A stretch of DNA of 64,000 nucleotides from positions 1 to 64,000 of the forward strand of contig JADJQA010000029.1 in NCBI GenBank assembly GCA_016712985.1, written 5' to 3'. Below, piece after piece: positions 27,774 through 36,908 of the stretch. The position numbers and the translations under genes were made by a program. The notes below the pieces were generated by a model. That model had not been told where the DNA came from and did not search any database. It saw only the letters and a list, made by a program, of their open reading frames with translations. The DNA is from Sulfuritalea sp. (GTDB lineage: Bacteria > Pseudomonadota > Gammaproteobacteria > Burkholderiales > Rhodocyclaceae). Every line of letters begins with the position of its first letter. Positions within the stretch are counted from its first letter, which is position 1.

Positions 27774-29006
27774 ATGAGGCAAAGCGAATTGCAGCGTTCT
27801 TCCATCGGTGCCAAGGCACTCCGGTCCACCTCGATCGTGGCCGCTTTCCTGGCTTTGATCCTTGCCGCCGCCTGCGACAAGGCCGCGCCGCCGCCGCCGA
27901 CGCCGCCAGCGGTCGAGGTCGTCACGGTAGCGCAAAGGGACGTGCCGATCTACATGGAGTGGATCGGCTCGCTGGATGGAAACGTCAATGCCGTGATCCG
28001 TCCCCAGGTAACGGGCTACCTGATCAAACAGAACTATCGGGAAGGCGACCTGGTGAAACAGGGGCAGCCGCTGTTCGAAATCGACCGGCGCACCTTCGAG
28101 TCCGCCGTCGAGGAGGCCAAGGGATTGCGCGCGCAGCAACAGGCTCGCTACGTGACAAGCAGTGCCAACCTTGCACGCATCAAGCCCTTGGCCGCGCAGA
28201 ACGCTGTCAGCCAGAAGGATCTCGACGATGCCGTCGGCTCCGAACTATCCGCCAAGGCGGCGCTCGACGCGGCCGAAGCTTCGCTGAAGACGGCGCAACT
28301 GAACCTCGGCTTCACTCGTATAACGTCGCCGATCACCGGCATTGCAGGAATTGCCAAGGCACAAATCGGCGACCTCCTCAGCCCGAGCATGGCGGCGGAA
28401 CTGACAACCGTCTCGGCCATCGATCCGATCAAGGTCTATTTCAACATCAGCGAACGGGAATACCTGAACTTTGTCGCGAAGCATCGCCCTGGGGAGAACA
28501 AGGCTCCGGTGCCGATCGAGCTGATTCTGGTCGATGGCTCTTCCTACCCGGAGAACGGAAAGTTCCTTCTGCTCGACCGGCAGGTCGACGCGACGACGGG
28601 GACCTTCAAGGCCGTTGCCCAGTTTCCGGACGCCAAGAGACTGCTGCGTCCGGGCCAGTACGGCAAGATTCGGGTCACGATGTCGGTCGCCGAGGGAGCA
28701 CTCCTGGTCCCGCAACGCGCCGTCACCGAAATGCAGGGCAGGTACCTGGTCGCGGTAGTCGGTGCCGACAACAAGGTCGATATCCGCCCGGTGACGGTCG
28801 GCGAGCGCATCGGCACCGAGTGGGTCATTGGCGCCGGCCTGAAACCGGGCGAGACCGTGGTGGCCGAAGGAACGCAGAAGGTCAGGCCGGGAAGCATGGT
28901 CAGCCCGAAACCCTTTGCGCCGGCAGCGCCAGCCGCTGCCGGCGGCCCGGCCAACCCGGAAGCAAAACCCGCGGCGCCGGCGCCGGCGCCGGCAGCCAAG
29001 GGATAA
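27774..29006 (+). CDS. RND efflux periplasmic adaptor (AcrA/MexA type)
   Basis: 410 residues. Lipoprotein signal ending LILAAACDK, then biotinyl-lipoyl half-motifs (RPQVTGYLIKQNYREGDLVKQGQPLFEID; GFTRITSPITGIAGIAKAQIGDLLSP) around an alpha-hairpin, beta-barrel and membrane-proximal domain (LLVPQRAVTEMQGRYLVAVV). Pro/Ala-rich tail. First gene of a three-gene operon; the permease starts 6 bp after the stop. Connects the inner-membrane pump to the outer-membrane channel. Confidence 0.92.
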   Translation: MRQSELQRSSIGAKALRSTSIVAAFLALILAAACDKAAPPPPTPPAVEVVTVAQRDVPIYMEWIGSLDGNVNAVIRPQVTGYLIKQNYREGDLVKQGQPLFEIDRRTFESAVEEAKGLRAQQQARYVTSSANLARIKPLAAQNAVSQKDLDDAVGSELSAKAALDAAEASLKTAQLNLGFTRITSPITGIAGIAKAQIGDLLSPSMAAELTTVSAIDPIKVYFNISEREYLNFVAKHRPGENKAPVPIELILVDGSSYPENGKFLLLDRQVDATTGTFKAVAQFPDAKRLLRPGQYGKIRVTMSVAEGALLVPQRAVTEMQGRYLVAVVGADNKVDIRPVTVGERIGTEWVIGAGLKPGETVVAEGTQKVRPGSMVSPKPFAPAAPAAAGGPANPEAKPAAPAPAPAAKG

Positions 29007-29012
29007 GCGGCC

Positions 29013-32000
29013 ATGTCCAAGTTCTTCATCAACCGGCCGATCGTGGCCATGGTCATCTCGATCCTGATGACCATCATCGGCCTGGTCGCCATGTCCGGAC
29101 TGCCGACCGCCCAGTTCCCGGATATTGTTCCGCCGCAGATCACGGTCAAGACAACCTACACCGGCGCCGACGCACTGACCGTCGAACAGGCGGTGGCCAC
29201 CCCGATCGAGCAGCAGATGTCCGGCGTCGATAACATGGACTACATGTATTCGATCAACGCCAACAACGGCGAGACAACCGTCTACGTCAACTTCGCCCTG
29301 GGTACCGACGCCAATACCGACCAGTTGCTCGCCCAGATGCGCCAGGGCCAGGCGGAATCGCAACTGCCTGCGGACGTGCGCAACTACGGCATCACCACGG
29401 CCAAGGCGACCTCATCGCCGCTGCTGATGTTCGCGCTCTACTCGCCGAACGGCACCTACGACAACATCTTCCTCGCCAATTATTCGAACATCAACATCAA
29501 CGATCAGATGACGCGAGTCAAGGGCATCGCCAGCATCACCGTATTCGGCGCAGGCCAGTATGCGATGCGGCTGTGGGTCAAGCCCGACCAGTTGGCCAAG
29601 CTCAACATCACGATCCCGGAGATCATCAACTCGGTCAACGCCCAGAACACGGTCAATCCCGCGGGGACCATCGGTGCCGAGCCGGTGCCGCGGGGCCAGG
29701 AATTCACCTACGCGGTGCGCGCCCAGGGGCGGCTGCAGAGCGAGGAGGAATTCGGTCGCATCGTGTTGCGCGCCAATCCGGACGGCTCGATCGTCCGGGT
29801 CAGCGATGTCGCCCGCATCGAACTTGGCGCCCAGACCTACAGCCTGCAGGGTCGGCTTAACGGCAAGCCGGCCGCGCTCGTCGCCCTCTACCTGATGCCG
29901 GGCGCCAATGCCCTCGAGGCGGCGGATGGCGCCAAGAAGCTGATGGAAAAGATCAAGCAGAGCTTCCCTCCCGACCTCGAGTATGTCGTCGCCCTGGATA
30001 CCACGCTGTCGGTGACCGAAGGCATCAAAGAGATCGAGCATACCCTGGTCGAGGCGCTGGTGCTGGTCATTCTCGTCGTCTTCATCTTCCTGCAGGGCTG
30101 GCGGGCGACGCTGATCCCGCTGCTGGCGGTGCCGGTATCGCTGATCGGCACCTTCATGCTCTTCCCTCTGTTCGGCTTCTCGATCAATACGCTGTCGCTG
30201 TTCGGCCTGGTGCTGGCCATCGGCCTGGTCGTCGATGACGCGATCGTCGTCGTCGAGGCGGTCGAACACCATATCGAGCATGGCATGACGCCCAAGGAGG
30301 CGACGCTCAGGGCCATGGAAGAGGTGACCGGTCCGGTGATCGCGATCGCCGTGATTCTGGCCGCGGTTTTCGTGCCGACCGCCTTCATCCCCGGAATCAC
30401 CGGCCAGCTCTACCAGCAGTTCGCGGTCACCATCGCCATCTCTGTGATCATTTCGGCCTTCAACGCGCTGACTCTGAGCCCGGCGCTCTGCGCCATGCTG
30501 CTCAAGCCGAAGGTCAAGGGCAGCGGACCGTTGCAGAAGTTCTACGACGGCTTCAACAGGATGTTTACCAAGGTGACCGGCGGTTACGTCGGGATCTGCC
30601 GGATCGCCATCCGCCGCAGCCTGATCAGTCTGGTCTTCCTGGCGGCCGTTACCGTGAGCATCGGGTTCTTCGGCAAAGTCGTACCCTCCGGCTTCCTGCC
30701 CGATGAAGACCAGGGCTACCTCTTTGCCGCGATCCAGCTTCCCGATGCCTCGTCGCTGCAACGCACCTCGGAGGTAGCCCGCGAGGCCGAAGAACTGATC
30801 AAGTCGACGCCGGGCGTCAAGTACGTGAGCACCATCGTCGGCTATAGCCTGCTGAGCCAGGTGACGAACACCTACAGCGCGTTCTTTTTCATCACGCTCG
30901 AGAACTGGTCGGAGCGCAAGAAGCCCGAGGAGCAATACACCTCGATCAAGGGCGAGTTGACCAAGAAACTCGGCGGCATCACCGGCGCCATCGCTTTTGC
31001 GTTTCCACCGCCGGCCATCCAGGGGGTCGGCACCGCGGGCGGCGCGACATTCATTCTCCAGGATCGTGCCGGCAAGGACATCGCGTTCCTCGCCGGCAAC
31101 ACCGCCAAGTTCATCGAAGCCGCGAAAAAGCGTCCTGAACTCGCCAGCGTTTCGACGACCTTCCGACCGACCGTGCCGCAGCTCTTCATCGAGGTGGACC
31201 AGGACAAGGTGCTCAAGCAGGGTGTCGCCATCAGTGATGTCTACAAGACGCTGCAGAGCTTCCTCGGCAGCGGCTTCATCAACTACTTCAACCGATTCGG
31301 CCGCCAATGGCAGGTATACGTCCAGGCCGAGGGCGACTACCGGACCAACATCGAGAACATCGGACAGTTCTACGTGCGCAATGCCAAGGGCGAAGCGGTG
31401 CCGCTGTCGGCGCTGACGTCGATCCGCAACGTCTCCGGCCCCGAGTTCACGATGCGCTACAACCTCTACCGCAGCGCGCAGATCAATGCGTCGGCAGCGC
31501 CCGGCTTCAGTTCGGCGCAGGTGATGCGGGCGCTCGAGCAGGTCTTTGCCGAGACCATGCCCAATGAAATGGGCTACGATTATTCGGGGATGTCATTCCA
31601 GGAGCAGAAGGCCCAGCAGGGCATTTCGCCGGCGGTCATCTTCGCTTTCTCGCTGCTCTGCGTGTTCCTGATCCTGGCGGCCCAGTACGAAAGCTGGTCA
31701 TTGCCCTTCTCGGTTCTGCTCGGTACCCCGATCGCCGTGGCCGGTGCATTCATCGCACTGCTGCTGCGCGGCCAGGAGTTCAACGTTTATGCGCAGATCG
31801 GTCTGGTGATGCTGATCGGCCTGGCGGCCAAGAACGCCATCCTGATCGTCGAATTCGCCAAGATGGAGTACGAGAAGGGCGAGTTGTCGCTGATCGAAGC
31901 GACGCTCAGGGGAGCCCAACTGCGCCTGCGGCCGATCCTTATGACCTCGTTTGCCTTCATCCTCGGCTGCGTGCCGCTGGCCATCGCCAGCGGCGCCGGC

Positions 32001-32204
32001 GCGATTTCGCGCCAGGTCATGGGAGGTGCCGTGATCGGCGGCATGCTGGCGGCCACCGGCATCGCGATCTTCATGATTCCGGTGTCGTATTACGTCGTCG
32101 AAAGAATGAATCGCAAGGGGAAAACCGGGGATGGCGGAGATGGGGGTGGCGAAGGCCACGTGTCCGCGACACCCGTCGCAAAGGAAGGGGATGCCCATGC
32201 GTAA
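29013..32204 (+). CDS. RND multidrug efflux permease (AcrB/MexB type, HAE1)
   Basis: 1063 residues, normal length. Opens MSKFFINRPIVAMVISILMTI. It contains DFADS-type first loop (LPTAQFPDIVPPQITVKTTYTGADALTVEQAVATPIEQQMSGVDNM), the proton-relay helix motif GLVLAIGLVVDDAIVVVEAVE with paired Asp residues, and AKNAILIVEFAK in the second half. Drug/proton antiporter of a tripartite pump. Ends in a Gly-rich cytoplasmic tail (GKTGDGGDGGGEGHVS). Overlaps the start of the outer-membrane gene by 14 bp. Confidence 0.95.
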   Translation: MSKFFINRPIVAMVISILMTIIGLVAMSGLPTAQFPDIVPPQITVKTTYTGADALTVEQAVATPIEQQMSGVDNMDYMYSINANNGETTVYVNFALGTDANTDQLLAQMRQGQAESQLPADVRNYGITTAKATSSPLLMFALYSPNGTYDNIFLANYSNININDQMTRVKGIASITVFGAGQYAMRLWVKPDQLAKLNITIPEIINSVNAQNTVNPAGTIGAEPVPRGQEFTYAVRAQGRLQSEEEFGRIVLRANPDGSIVRVSDVARIELGAQTYSLQGRLNGKPAALVALYLMPGANALEAADGAKKLMEKIKQSFPPDLEYVVALDTTLSVTEGIKEIEHTLVEALVLVILVVFIFLQGWRATLIPLLAVPVSLIGTFMLFPLFGFSINTLSLFGLVLAIGLVVDDAIVVVEAVEHHIEHGMTPKEATLRAMEEVTGPVIAIAVILAAVFVPTAFIPGITGQLYQQFAVTIAISVIISAFNALTLSPALCAMLLKPKVKGSGPLQKFYDGFNRMFTKVTGGYVGICRIAIRRSLISLVFLAAVTVSIGFFGKVVPSGFLPDEDQGYLFAAIQLPDASSLQRTSEVAREAEELIKSTPGVKYVSTIVGYSLLSQVTNTYSAFFFITLENWSERKKPEEQYTSIKGELTKKLGGITGAIAFAFPPPAIQGVGTAGGATFILQDRAGKDIAFLAGNTAKFIEAAKKRPELASVSTTFRPTVPQLFIEVDQDKVLKQGVAISDVYKTLQSFLGSGFINYFNRFGRQWQVYVQAEGDYRTNIENIGQFYVRNAKGEAVPLSALTSIRNVSGPEFTMRYNLYRSAQINASAAPGFSSAQVMRALEQVFAETMPNEMGYDYSGMSFQEQKAQQGISPAVIFAFSLLCVFLILAAQYESWSLPFSVLLGTPIAVAGAFIALLLRGQEFNVYAQIGLVMLIGLAAKNAILIVEFAKMEYEKGELSLIEATLRGAQLRLRPILMTSFAFILGCVPLAIASGAGAISRQVMGGAVIGGMLAATGIAIFMIPVSYYVVERMNRKGKTGDGGDGGGEGHVSATPVAKEGDAHA

Positions 32205-33605
32205 GCCCTTGTTCGCCGCTTTGCTGGCGCTGTTGCTCGGCGGCTGCATGATGGGGCCGGACTACTTCCGCCCCGCCGTGGAATCGCCGCCCGCTTGGCG
32301 TCTCACCGAGCAGAACGCCAAGGATCTGGCCAATACCGTCTGGTGGGAACAGTTCGGCGATCCGGTGCTGAACGACCTGATGGTCACGGCGCTACGGGAA
32401 AACAGGACCTGATGATCGCCGCTGCCCGCATCGAAGAGTTCGCCGGCAATTACGGCATCGTTCGCTCGGGACTCTTTCCGCAAGTCGGCGCCGGTTACCA
32501 GGCAAGCCGGCAAAGGGATACCCTGCCGCTCGATGGCCAATCATCGATCTACAACGCTTACCAGGTTTCGCTGAGCGCAACTTGGGAAATCGATATCTGG
32601 GGCCGCATCCGCCGCCAGACCGAGGCCGCACGGGCCCAACTGCTGGCCAGCGAAGAAGGGCGGCGAGGCGTCATCCTGTCACTGGTCGGCAGTGTTGCCG
32701 GCGCCTACATCAACCTGCGCTCCCTCGATCGGCAACTGGAAATCGCCAGGGTAACGGCGAAAAGCCGCAGCGAGTCCTACGAGATCTTCAAGCTGCGTTT
32801 CTCCGGTGGGGTTATCTCGCAGCTTGAGCTGAGTCAGAACAAGTCCCAGTACGACGAGGCCCTGGCCAGCATTCCACCGCTCGAAAAGGCCATTGCCCAG
32901 CAGGAAAATGGCCTGAGTGTGCTGCTCGGTCGCAATCCGGGGCCGATCCCGCGCGGCAAGAACATTGATCAACTTGCCCTTCCGGCCATCCCTGCGGGGC
33001 TGCCTTCGGATCTGCTTGAACGCCGGCCCGACCTCCGGCGCGCGGAACAGAACCTGGTCGCTGCCAATGCCTTGATCGGTGCCGCCAAGGCCGCATATTT
33101 CCCGAGGATCTCGCTGACCGGGCTGTTCGGTTTCGCCAGTCTCGACCTGGGCAATCTGTTCGACAGCCAGTCGAAGCTATGGCAATACGCTGCCCCGATC
33201 AGCATGCCGATCTTTACCGCGGGCGGGCTTGCCGGTCAGTTGCAGGCGGCCGAGGCGACGCAGCAGCAGGCGCTGTTCGGGTATCAGAAGGCGATTCAGG
33301 AAGCCTTCCGCGAGGTCAATGATGAACTTGTCAGCCAGGATCGCACGGGGGCGCAACTCAAGGCGCAGAAGGAGCAGGTCCAGTCCTTGACCCAGTATTC
33401 GCAGATTGCCCGGCTTCGCTACGATAACGGCTACACCAGCTATATCGAAGTGCTCGATGCCGAGCGCAGCCTGTTCAACGCCCAGTTGCAATATACGCAA
33501 ACGCAACAGGCGCAGTTCCAGGCAATGACCAATCTGTACAAGGCGATGGGCGGCGGCTGGGTGGCGGAAGCCGACAGGATGAGCAGCCCGCCGGCAGAGA
33601 AGTAG
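32191..33605 (+). CDS. RND outer membrane channel (OprM/NodT type), frameshifted
   Basis: Starts within the permease end with AAGGAAGGGG upstream; MPMRKPLFAALLALLLGGCMMGPDYFRP is a lipoprotein signal (LGGC) followed by the family GPDY motif. The first frame stops after VTALRENRT at 32412. The family continuation DLMIAAARIEEFAGNYGIVRSGLFPQVG runs in a second frame to 33605. A missing base at the A run 32399-32402 explains the break. The rest shows two TolC-like repeats, with ERRPDLRRAEQNLVAANALIGAAKAAYFPRISL and QEAFREVNDEL...LRYDNGYTSYIEVLDAERSLF. Exit duct of the pump. Confidence 0.88.
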
Positions 33606-33677
33606 GGGTTTGCCCACCGATGAATGGCGCAACCACAAACTTGTCCGCGCACCTCTGATCTTGTGGCTCATCGTATT

Positions 33678-33849
33678 CCTGATTGGCAATGATCGTCAGC
33701 CAGCGAACAATTTGTCGATTGGCTCGTCATTCCGGGGCTGCCCGTCAGGGCAGAAGCCGGAATCCAGGGAATTCTCAGGCGCGTTTCCTGGATTCCGGTT
33801 TCCGCTTCGCGGCCCCGGAATGACGGGCTGAGGGTCCTTGTCAATCAGG
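33678..33849. repeat. 172-bp palindromic repeat element, copy 2 (MITE-like)
   Basis: Same length and internal layout as the copy at 7513-7684. It begins CCTGATTGGCAATGATCG and ends TTGTCAATCAGG. One base of the right terminal repeat differs from copy 1. It lies in the gap between the efflux operon and gcr. Confidence 0.85.
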
Positions 33850-33884
33850 CATTTTATTGAGTATCCCTGTGCCCTCTGTGCCTT

Positions 33885-33938
33885 CGTGTTCTCCGTGTTC
33901 TCCGTGTTCTCCGTGTTCTCCGTGTTCTCCGTGTTCTC
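33885..33938. repeat. Six tandem copies of a 9-bp unit
   Basis: CGTGTTCTC repeated six times without mismatch, followed by a partial CGTGTTT. Related but imperfect CTCTGTG units occur at 36130-36165, at the far end of gcr. A spurious frame across it reads as repeated FSV tripeptides and is not a gene. Confidence 0.9.
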
Positions 33939-33939
33939 C

Positions 33940-33972
33940 GTGTTTGAAGCGGTTGCAATTGCGGTTTCCAGG
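33940..33972 (+). repeat. 33-bp direct repeat upstream of gcr
   Basis: Sequence beginning GTGTTTGAAGCGGTTGCAAT, followed by TGC and GTTTCCAGG. It recurs with one mismatch at 36166-36198. Both copies follow a CTCCGTG/CTCTGTG-type tandem array and precede a start codon. Confidence 0.85.
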
Positions 33973-34025
33973 TTAGATCGAAGGTTTCCGGACCGGACTC
34001 TCCCTCAAGGGGGACCCACCGACCG

Positions 34026-36152
34026 ATGTCCTTCCTAGACAGATTCGCCCGCTGGCTGCCGGGCCACCGGGAACCCCGCAGCGACCCGTTGCTGGCGGCT
34101 CTCGAAGCCTTTCACGATCCGGCCGCCGACCCCCTGCAGTTGATCCGGCGCCTGGTCGCGGCGATCCGGCCGAAAAGCCGCAAGGACAAGGGCGCGCCTG
34201 ATCGCTCCACCGCAGTCCTCGATCGTCTCGAAGCGGACGGCGATTTGCGCCTGGCGTTCCGCAACCACGTTGTCCGTTTCATCGCCACCCGGCGCCTGGT
34301 GACCTTCTTCACCGACAGCGGCATTCTTCCCGGCAGCGGATTCCTGTCCGAATGGTCGCGGATCCTTGGCAGCTACCTGCTGCCCGAACTGCTGGACGAG
34401 CGGCGCTTGAAGGACTGCCTGAACATCGTCTACGACCACGCCGACGACTGGCGTTGGCGCGAGCAGATTCCACCGGAGAATTCGCAGCGCCTCTGGGCCC
34501 TGCTTGCGCCTGCCGAGGAGTTGCAGAGCGCAGACTGGGCGGGTATCCGACAGCAGATGCACGATGCGGTGCTGTTGCTGGCGCATCGTATCAGCGGCCA
34601 GGGCGTCGAGGCCGAACTGCTGCGTGCTTCACCCAGCCTTGACGACGATCTGCCCTGTTTCGTCGCCTTGTCCTCGGAGGCGCTGGAATTCGTCAACGCT
34701 CGGGCCTCGCTGGACGAACCGGCGAGCCCTGCCGATGATGGCGGGCATTTGCTGGTCATCGCCGATCAGGTCGCCAGCACCTTGCAGCGCATCCGCAGGC
34801 GGGCACAGACAGTCGGCACCAGCCTGCAGCTCGGCTACCTGCTGATGCGCAGCGAGCAGAGCCTGGAACGGCTGCGCGAACTCGTCGCCATCCTTCGGGC
34901 GGCGCGCGGTGCGCATGGGCGCAGCGAGGTGATTGTGCCGTGGAGTCGTTTTGCGCGCGAGGCCTTTCTCGCCGAGAACCGGCGCAATAGCCTCGGGTAT
35001 TACATGGGCCAGCTTTCCCACCTGCTGGCGGTGCGGGTGACGGAAAACGCCGCCCGCTCCGGCGAGCACTACATCTGCGAAACGCCGGGCGATTATCGCC
35101 ACATGTGGGGGTCTGCCGCCGCCGCCGGCGTGCTGATCGGCGGCATGGCATTGCTGAAGATCTTTGCCGCCGGTCTCGACGCGCCCCTGTTCGTCCAGGC
35201 CTTTCTGTTCAGCATGATCTACGGACTCGGCTTTGTGCTGATCTATCTGCTCGGCATGACAGTCGCCACCAAGCAGCCGGCGATGACCGCGCAGACGCTG
35301 GCCGGCCTGCTCGGCGACATCCGGCCAACCCGCCGGGCCGATCTCGAGCGCGTCGTCGATGTGGTAGCCGCGGTCTGTCGCAGCCAGCTCGCGGCGATCG
35401 CCGGCAACGTGATGCTGGCGCTGCCGGTGGCGATCGCCATCGGCAGCGTGCTGGGCGAAGTCGCCGGGCAGCCGGTGATTCCCCTTGACAAGGCGGTGCA
35501 CCTGCTGGCTGACCTCGAGCCGCTGAGCCTGGCGGGGGTGTATGCGGCGATCGCCGGCTTCTATCTCTTCCTCTCCGGCCTGATCACCGGTTATTTCGAC
35601 AATCACGCGGCGTTCAGCGACATCGGCATTCGCATCGGCCTGCTGCGCTGGTTGCGCCGGCTGCTTGGCCGCGCGCGCGCGCGCCGCGTCGGCGCCTATG
35701 TCCAGGATCATCTGGGCGGCATCATGGGCAATTTCCTCTTTGGCTGCATGCTCGGGTCGTCCGGCATCATCGGCACGATTCTCGGCCTGCCGCTCGATAT
35801 CCGGCACATCGCCTTTTCGTCGGCCAACCTCGGTTACGCCCTGGTCGGATTCCAGTTCGAGTTGCGGCCCAGCGCGGTCCTCTGGGCGGCCCTGGGCATC
35901 GCGCTGATCGGCGCGACCAATCTGGCGGTCAGCTTTGCGCTGGCGCTGCGCACCGCGCTGGGCGCCCGCGGTATCGTGTTCGAACACTGGATGCCATTGC
36001 TCGGCGCGATCGGGCGACGATTCCGCAGCGCGCCGCGCAGCTTTCTGCTGCCGCCGCGGGCGGCGGCGACCGGCAGCCAAAGGGCAATGACGCCGCATGG
36101 CATGTATCGGGTAGTCAAAGGCTTCTTCTCCGTGTCCTCTGTGACTCTGTGA
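34026..36152 (+). CDS. gcr: Gcr-type 'site-specific recombinase' membrane protein
   Basis: 708 residues, member of the family historically named site-specific recombinase Gcr. No tyrosine- or serine-recombinase catalytic motif is visible. Instead the N-terminal half is soluble and helical (RFIATRRLVTFFTDSGILPGSGFLSEW is the family signature), and the C-terminal half has six or more hydrophobic segments (VLIGGMALLKIFAAGLDAPLFVQAFLFSMIYGLGFVLIYLL and others). A membrane role seems more likely than recombination. Its last codons (FFSVSSVTL) are read from the CTCTGTG-type repeat that follows, so the C-terminus may have been altered by repeat insertion. Confidence 0.8.
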   Translation: MSFLDRFARWLPGHREPRSDPLLAALEAFHDPAADPLQLIRRLVAAIRPKSRKDKGAPDRSTAVLDRLEADGDLRLAFRNHVVRFIATRRLVTFFTDSGILPGSGFLSEWSRILGSYLLPELLDERRLKDCLNIVYDHADDWRWREQIPPENSQRLWALLAPAEELQSADWAGIRQQMHDAVLLLAHRISGQGVEAELLRASPSLDDDLPCFVALSSEALEFVNARASLDEPASPADDGGHLLVIADQVASTLQRIRRRAQTVGTSLQLGYLLMRSEQSLERLRELVAILRAARGAHGRSEVIVPWSRFAREAFLAENRRNSLGYYMGQLSHLLAVRVTENAARSGEHYICETPGDYRHMWGSAAAAGVLIGGMALLKIFAAGLDAPLFVQAFLFSMIYGLGFVLIYLLGMTVATKQPAMTAQTLAGLLGDIRPTRRADLERVVDVVAAVCRSQLAAIAGNVMLALPVAIAIGSVLGEVAGQPVIPLDKAVHLLADLEPLSLAGVYAAIAGFYLFLSGLITGYFDNHAAFSDIGIRIGLLRWLRRLLGRARARRVGAYVQDHLGGIMGNFLFGCMLGSSGIIGTILGLPLDIRHIAFSSANLGYALVGFQFELRPSAVLWAALGIALIGATNLAVSFALALRTALGARGIVFEHWMPLLGAIGRRFRSAPRSFLLPPRAAATGSQRAMTPHGMYRVVKGFFSVSSVTL

Positions 36153-36165
36153 CTCGGTGTTCTCT

Positions 36166-36198
36166 GTGTTTGAAGCGGTTGCAATTGCAGTTTCCAGG
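36166..36198 (+). repeat. 33-bp direct repeat downstream of gcr
   Basis: Second copy of the 33-bp repeat at 33940, one mismatch, ending 5 bases before the next start codon. The two copies bracket gcr. Confidence 0.85.
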
Positions 36199-36203
36199 AT
36201 GAC

Positions 36204-36884
36204 ATGGGACCCCACGCCAGGGAAATAAGCAGCGAGGTCTTTCAGGTCGGCGGCCAGGGGCTGACGGCTCCGGAGGATGCCGCGATCTATCTGCTCACGG
36301 TCGGCGCCGAGGCGGCGCTGATCGACGCCGGCTGTGGGCGGGCAACGGATCTGCTGCTGGCCAACATCGAGGCCGCGGGCGTTGCTCCGGCCAGCATCCG
36401 CTGGCTGCTGCTGACCCATTGCCACTTCGACCACACGGGCGGCGCCGAGGAAGTTCGCCGGCGCCTTGGCTGCATCACCGTCGCCCACGAACTCGATGCG
36501 ACGTTCGTCGAAAGCGGCGACGCCGAAGTCAGCGCCGCATGCTGGTACGACAGCCGGCTCACGCCCTGCCCGATCGACCGAAAACTCCGCGGAGAGCGGG
36601 AGAGCCTGCTGCTGGGCACAAGCACGATCGAGGCCCTGCACATTCCCGGCCACTCGCCGGGTTCCGTGGCTTACGTGTTCGAGTCGGGGGGCCGGCGCAT
36701 CCTGTTCGGCCAGGATGTCCATGGGCCGCTGGCCGCTTCGCTGCGCTCGAATGCCGCGCACTACCAGCAATCACTGCAAACACTGCTCGCGCAGCAGGCC
36801 GATATCCTCTGCGAAGGCCACTACGGCATATTTCAGGGACGGAGCGAGGTCGCCGCTTTCATCCGGCGCTTCGTCGAGACGTGA
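36204..36884 (+). CDS. MBL-fold metallohydrolase
   Basis: 226 residues. Metallo-beta-lactamase fold with the metal site LLLTHCHFDHTGGAEEV (HxHxDH), IPGHSPGSVAYVFESGGRRILFGQDVHG (third His and bridging Asp) and ILCEGHYGIF (last His). Looks like glyoxalase II / hydroxyacylglutathione hydrolase-like enzymes, but the substrate-specific C-terminal domain is short, so the substrate is not assigned. Begins directly after the 33-bp repeat with no strong ribosome site. Confidence 0.85.
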   Translation: MGPHAREISSEVFQVGGQGLTAPEDAAIYLLTVGAEAALIDAGCGRATDLLLANIEAAGVAPASIRWLLLTHCHFDHTGGAEEVRRRLGCITVAHELDATFVESGDAEVSAACWYDSRLTPCPIDRKLRGERESLLLGTSTIEALHIPGHSPGSVAYVFESGGRRILFGQDVHGPLAASLRSNAAHYQQSLQTLLAQQADILCEGHYGIFQGRSEVAAFIRRFVET

Positions 36885-36908
36885 GACGCCGAACTTGCCG
36901 GAAGCCGT

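Noticed and set aside
29412..31307. 631-codon minus-strand frame inside the RND permease
   Set aside because: Antisense shadow rich in Arg/Asp/His/Gln; the plus strand carries the complete AcrB-type protein.
33885..33938. Possible CRISPR-like array
   Set aside because: 9-bp head-to-tail units without spacers; not a CRISPR structure.
33838..34038. Short frame reading repeated FSV tripeptides
   Set aside because: It is the translation of the 9-bp tandem repeat; no start context or homology.
34629..36770. 713-codon minus-strand frame across gcr and the MBL gene
   Set aside because: It spans two well-supported plus-strand genes plus the intergenic repeat; antisense shadow.
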